Shown: piece by piece, positions 5,429 to 8,146 of the stretch
Position numbering within the stretch: the first letter of the stretch is position 1
Layout of the letters: every line of letters begins with the position of its first letter
Assembly (NCBI GenBank): GCA_016840125.1
Contig: JAEOSY010000535.1
Coordinates: 1-8,146, forward strand
Direction of reading: 5' to 3'
DNA from: Candidatus Helarchaeota archaeon
GTDB taxonomy: Archaea; Asgardarchaeota; Lokiarchaeia; Helarchaeales; HEL-GB-A
Length of the DNA stretch: 8,146 nucleotides
Notes under the pieces: model-generated
Told to the model about the DNA's origin: nothing
The model's database searches: none
Seen by the model: the letters and a program-made list of their open reading frames with translations, nothing else
Position numbers and translations under genes: made by a program

Positions 5429-6975
5429 TGCGGTTTTTGCGCGCTGAGTTTCAGGTCCTCACCCCAATTGTTCATAAAAACCAATTCATTAGCGGGCACT
5501 ACTTCCACCGCTACTTCAACCAGAATACGAACGCCTTGGGGGTAATTGTTGATTCGCAGAACTTGACGCGCATTGATAGGAGCGACTTCTTTATACCCTA
5601 CAACCTCCCTGCGCGGTTTCAATATGAGTTTTATAATAGACTTTCGCGAATTGCCCCCAATCCACCCCTCTATTTCGGGAGGCGGAAAATTTACACGCTA
5701 GAAAATTCAATCTTGATGGATGTTTTGAATCCCACTCCAGAGCAATTACTTGAATTTCAAGAGGTCATAAAAACCACTAGAGAATTCCAGTTCGGAGGAC
5801 AGGAGTTTGAGGGGAATGGGATCTGCCAGTACAAATATGCTAATGTATACAAACATGAAGACCCAGTTCCAACATCCAATGAATTCATCGTGGAGTTCAT
5901 GAGTGATCTCGTTCCACGGAAAAAACTGAACACTCAAGGTCTTATTGAGCTCCTCCAATCACGGATTTCCGATCCACTCCCTGAGGATTATCAATTAAAG
6001 GCGAAATCCCTTGTCGAATTTGAGCGAAAAAAATATTACATCAAGAAGAATATGGAGTTTCAGGTGGTACCTCAATCCCTTATGGTACATTTTCGAACTA
6101 ATTATCCTAAATATAATACCTCTCTGGCAAAGGTTGGATTACGGGGGATCGGACAGCTCCGAAGTGCAGGATTAGGCAAATTCCGATTGCGAGATCCTGC
6201 GGTGTCCCCTCTACAGCATCATGGAACCTATGACCCGCCTGTCGCGCATTTTTCGGAGGACCAAAAACAGTATCTTAAAGCGGTTTTACTCCATGATCTG
6301 ATTCCCAAAGTAGGGGGGATCGATCTTTTGAACGATTATTTTGAGAGGCAACAGAATGTAAGTGGATTATTATTAAAGCTTCATTATGACTGGCATGACC
6401 TCCGCGAAACAACTACCATAAACTTGCGGGAGTTCCTGCAACGCATCAGGGATCAACATGACGTTAAGGTCTCTTCACTCTACTACAAAATGGCACTTGC
6501 GGATCAATTAGCCGCGAGCATGACCCGAGTGAAACTGGTCCCCACTTATTCACGTTATCTCGCGGGGCACAATATGGCTGAGAAAATCGATCTACTGGAG
6601 CTGACAAAATCCCTCCTCCCAATTAAATCGCCTTTTAAACTTTGGAAGGTTGCGATTAAATCTCCCGAGCTGGCGATGTTGAACGAATCCTTGAGATACG
6701 GGGACCAACCTTTATCCACTCATTTATTATTATCTCTAAATTTCGGCGCACATCTAATCAATCATAAAGTCGCCCGTATTATGGCCCGTATCGTGCCTAA
6801 AAGTGAAAAGAAGTTTATTGAGAGGTTTTGGTATAAAATTTTTAATATTACTAAAAGAAAGGAAGTGGTAATTCACGTAATTGAAGAAGTAATTCCGAAA
6901 TACCCGTCTGCATTAGTAAAAAAAATATCTGTGAAATCGATCCGTCCGGAGACCGGTTGGCTCCGTATTGGGTAA
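5428..6975 (+). CDS. RAMP (Cas5/Cas6-like) and HD-nuclease-like fusion protein, 515 residues
   Basis: Two parts are visible. The N-terminal 260 residues look like a RAMP protein: a first beta strand MRFLRAEFQVLTPIV, a histidine cluster (His16, 24, 27), and at residues 237-250 the glycine-rich loop GLRGIGQLRSAGLG typical of Cas5/Cas6-type proteins. From about 270 onward an HD-type phosphohydrolase pattern appears: His274, His289-Asp290 in LLHDLIPK, His319 and His323 in KLHYDWHD, and Asp359 in ALADQLAASMTR, like the AD...R motif of Cas10/Cas3 HD domains. Known CRISPR HD domains cut DNA; that activity is inferred. The C-terminal 110 residues are helical and basic, without a recognised domain. 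The gene is coupled by a one-base overlap to the Cas7-like gene. Fusion of HD to a small RAMP subunit is unusual: normally HD sits in Cas3 or Cas10. No GGDD palm motif and no helicase motifs are present. Cas5-like or Cas6-like cannot be decided by eye. Confidence 0.55.
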   Translation: MRFLRAEFQVLTPIVHKNQFISGHYFHRYFNQNTNALGVIVDSQNLTRIDRSDFFIPYNLPARFQYEFYNRLSRIAPNPPLYFGRRKIYTLENSILMDVLNPTPEQLLEFQEVIKTTREFQFGGQEFEGNGICQYKYANVYKHEDPVPTSNEFIVEFMSDLVPRKKLNTQGLIELLQSRISDPLPEDYQLKAKSLVEFERKKYYIKKNMEFQVVPQSLMVHFRTNYPKYNTSLAKVGLRGIGQLRSAGLGKFRLRDPAVSPLQHHGTYDPPVAHFSEDQKQYLKAVLLHDLIPKVGGIDLLNDYFERQQNVSGLLLKLHYDWHDLRETTTINLREFLQRIRDQHDVKVSSLYYKMALADQLAASMTRVKLVPTYSRYLAGHNMAEKIDLLELTKSLLPIKSPFKLWKVAIKSPELAMLNESLRYGDQPLSTHLLLSLNFGAHLINHKVARIMARIVPKSEKKFIERFWYKIFNITKRKEVVIHVIEEVIPKYPSALVKKISVKSIRPETGWLRIG

Positions 6976-6977
6976 CT

Positions 6978-7051
6978 GGTGGCGGATGATCAGATTTATA
7001 AATGTAAGTTTAAAAAAATGTTATGTAAAATCTAACCTAAAATCCACCACC
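6978..7051 (+). other. Imperfect nested inverted repeat enclosing direct repeat copy 2
   Basis: GGTGGCGGAT (6978-6987) can pair with ATCCACCACC (7042-7051) at 9 of 10 positions, and inside it AGATTT (6992-6997) pairs with AAATCT (7028-7033). The loop left between the inner arms is almost exactly the 29-bp direct repeat copy. It begins three bases after the stop codon of the RAMP/HD gene, so it may act as a 3' RNA structure or terminator-like element. Confidence 0.35.
6998..7026 (+). repeat. 29-bp direct repeat, copy 2 (downstream of the cas-like operon)
   Basis: Second copy of the element at 4305-4333, with two mismatches. It lies 23 bases after the RAMP/HD stop codon. Together the copies bracket the two-gene operon, as could arise from insertion or duplication of the cassette or from a shared regulator site. 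The start of this copy also overlaps the box-like string TTTATAAA (6995-7002). Confidence 0.6.
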
Positions 7052-7073
7052 CACCCGTTATCTTCACCTAAAT

Positions 7074-7142
7074 AGGAGGATCATTATTAAAAGTATGAAT
7101 ACCATTATAATTAAGGGTATTTCCTCTATTTTCTCTCTTTAA
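7074..7142 (+). other. AGGAGG site followed by a 15-18 codon ORF
   Basis: A consensus AGGAGG (7074-7079) stands in the spacer with no annotated gene behind it. Downstream is a short frame ending at TAA 7140-7142: from ATG 7095 it encodes MNTIIIKGISSIFSL. The ATG is 15 bases from the site, which is far, while an in-frame ATT at 7086 is at ideal distance. It could be a leader peptide, a remnant of a lost gene, or chance. The 319-base spacer 6976-7294 otherwise holds only the repeats listed and C-rich tracts. Confidence 0.25.
7101..7118 (+). repeat. 18-bp direct repeat ACCATTATAATTAAGGGT, copy 1
   Basis: Perfect match to 7232-7249, with starts 131 bases apart. The AT-rich core TTATAATTAA could serve as a TATA box or as a regulator site. 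Related shorter strings (AAATTAAGG) occur at 7254-7262 and in the spacer after 4084. Confidence 0.65.
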
Positions 7143-7231
7143 AATATGCAAACGCGCAGACTAGCATCCCAGCATGTCTGTCCCCCCTCCTGCTTATAGT
7201 CTTGACACTCATATTAAGCTACTTCATCGAA

Positions 7232-7249
7232 ACCATTATAATTAAGGGT
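7232..7249 (+). repeat. 18-bp direct repeat, copy 2, possible promoter of the 7295 gene
   Basis: Perfect second copy. If its TTATAATTA core is the TATA box, transcription would begin near 7264 and leave a leader of about 30 bases containing the GGTGAG ribosome binding site of the downstream gene. A second candidate box, TATAATTA (7263-7270), would start transcription inside that site and is less suitable. Confidence 0.5.
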
Positions 7250-7294
7250 TCTCAAATTAAGGTATAATTACATGTGTACAACTTGGTGAGAAGA

Positions 7295-8014
7295 ATGTCC
7301 GAGTACGATATTAAGGGCGCCAACTCTGCATTGTCAGAAAAGATAGCGAAACAAAAGGTTTATTTCATTGCGAAAGCTGTGGATGAGCATCAGGCACGAA
7401 CGCTCATTGAGCAGAAGAAGAAAAAACCGTTTGGACGACAGGCGAAGAATCCCGAAGAAATTGAGATTGAGCGTTTAGAAGAAAATTTCAATATGTTTCT
7501 GAGAGTCAAGGGAAAATACTGGATCAAATATCTACGACACAAACATCTCGAGGTTCCCGTAAGACCTGATGTAGAGGGTGTTAAAGTTTTTGATGAAGTA
7601 ATTGATTTAGGGGAAGTCATTGAGGGACCAAAGAAATTGAAGCGGAATGTTACAATAGATATAGTTGAGAAAGTCTTTGTTGAAAATCATGGCGACCTCG
7701 CGTTTAATATCCAAGGGAATGAAATAAAAGTAGATACTATCAGCAACATGGCATTAGAGGATGCACCCTCAACGTTTGTTGAAGAAAATCAGAATCGAAT
7801 TCAAATAGCCAAAATCACTCCTGAACTTGCCATTGAAAAGCTTCGAATTCAAATTGCCCGCCGTCCAACCGACGTCCAACGGATTCTCGAAGAAGTCTTT
7901 AAAATTCCACTTATTCAAATAATCTTGAGTCCATTCTTCGTTGCGGTTTTGAATTATAACGAAATCCGTAAAAAAGTGTTTTGTGACGCTCTATCTGGAA
8001 AAGTAACTACCTAA
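7295..8014 (+). CDS. Unrecognised archaeal-type protein, 239 residues
   Basis: The start chosen is ATG 7295, because GGTGAG (7285-7290) precedes it by 4 bases; the frame also allows GTG 7274, seven codons earlier. The protein is soluble, charged and without signal peptide or clear membrane helix. Its first part is helical and lysine-rich (residues 32-51, ending KKKKPFGRQAK). Residues 64-90 (NFNMFLRVKGKYWIKYL, then HKHLEVPV) look like paired beta strands. The end (202-237), including SPFFVAVLNYNEIRKKVFCD and then ALSGKV, recalls a strand-rich module seen in some archaeal proteins that ends in DAxTGKV. That resemblance is from memory and weak. It has its own promoter-like repeat and lies 319 bases beyond the RAMP/HD gene, so it is probably a separate transcript. 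A link to the cas-like operon is possible only by position. Confidence 0.65.
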   Translation: MSEYDIKGANSALSEKIAKQKVYFIAKAVDEHQARTLIEQKKKKPFGRQAKNPEEIEIERLEENFNMFLRVKGKYWIKYLRHKHLEVPVRPDVEGVKVFDEVIDLGEVIEGPKKLKRNVTIDIVEKVFVENHGDLAFNIQGNEIKVDTISNMALEDAPSTFVEENQNRIQIAKITPELAIEKLRIQIARRPTDVQRILEEVFKIPLIQIILSPFFVAVLNYNEIRKKVFCDALSGKVTT

Positions 8015-8022
8015 TTCCTTAC

Positions 8023-8033
8023 TTTTTCTTTTA
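8023..8033 (+). terminator. T-rich terminator-like tract
   Basis: TTTTTCTTTT lies 8 bases after the stop codon of the 7295 gene. Archaeal RNA polymerase commonly terminates at such T tracts without a hairpin. The remaining sequence to 8146 is AT-rich and shows no convincing gene. Confidence 0.45.
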
Positions 8034-8146
8034 TGATTTACCATACTATGGATTTTAAGGCAATTGACCTATTTGAGGAAATACATATACCAAGACTACA
8101 AGTAATGAAACCAATGTAATAATGTATAGCATCTTATTCCATCTTA

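Noticed and set aside
4837..5622. Minus-strand frames opposite the cas7-like gene and the RAMP/HD start
   Set aside because: Antisense shadows of well-supported coding genes without recognisable motifs.
5428..6975. RAMP/HD protein as a Cas10
   Set aside because: No GGDD-type palm motif or zinc finger is visible, and the HD part is C-terminal rather than N-terminal.
4305..7026. Transposon or insertion sequence bounded by the 29-bp repeats
   Set aside because: Repeats are direct rather than inverted, and no transposase or recombinase motif is visible between them.
8048..8119. 23-codon ORF (MDFKAIDLFEEIH...) near the right edge
   Set aside because: Reads like protein but is very short with no ribosome binding site; not supportable as a gene.
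1..8146. CRISPR array
   Set aside because: Looked for evenly spaced repeats of 24-40 bp on both strands; only the 66-bp LRR coding repeats and isolated pairs of short repeats were found.
1..8146. tRNA or rRNA gene
   Set aside because: No cloverleaf with TTCRANNC-type arm or conserved rRNA segment was recognised by eye.

Overview
The window looks archaeal. Strong TATA boxes sit where archaeal promoters place them: an 8-bp box is about 26 bp upstream of the cas7-like start, which points to a leaderless transcript. Purine-rich ribosome binding sites (AGGAGG, GAGGAG, GGTGAG) occur before other genes. The LRR style and the mix of domains recall Asgard archaea, but that placement is a guess. The window reads as an accessory or defence-type region; no housekeeping gene was recognised.

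Layout. Positions 1-526 (minus strand) hold the start of an unrecognised gene running off the left edge, a tightly linked 43-residue single-membrane-span protein, and a doubtful small reading frame. Positions 527-3499 (minus) encode a 990-residue LRR-SIR2-TPR protein, which resembles an NLR-like immune NADase but has no NTPase module. Positions 3500-4360 hold a possible divergent promoter, a hypothetical plus-strand gene that appears frameshifted at a run of nine T, and an AT-rich spacer with a GC-rich hairpin. Positions 4364-6975 hold a two-gene operon: a Cas7-family protein (Csc2/Csf2-like) whose stop codon overlaps the start of a 515-residue protein that joins a Cas5/Cas6-like RAMP domain to an HD-nuclease-like domain. 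A 29-bp direct repeat (27/29 identical) lies at both ends of this operon. After a repeat-rich spacer, positions 7295-8014 encode an unrecognised 239-residue protein.

Interpretation. The most interesting candidate is the two-gene RAMP/HD operon. It resembles a stripped-down class 1 CRISPR effector with a backbone subunit, a RAMP subunit and an HD nuclease, but without a visible CRISPR array, Cas1/Cas2, large subunit or helicase in the window. It lies beside a putative SIR2 suicide-type defence protein. Related precedents are type I-D (Csc2 with an HD domain in the complex), type IV-C (Csf2 with an HD-bearing Cas10-like protein) and the array-less haloarchaeal HRAMP loci; identity with any of these is not shown. 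All family calls were made by reading motifs, without database searches.
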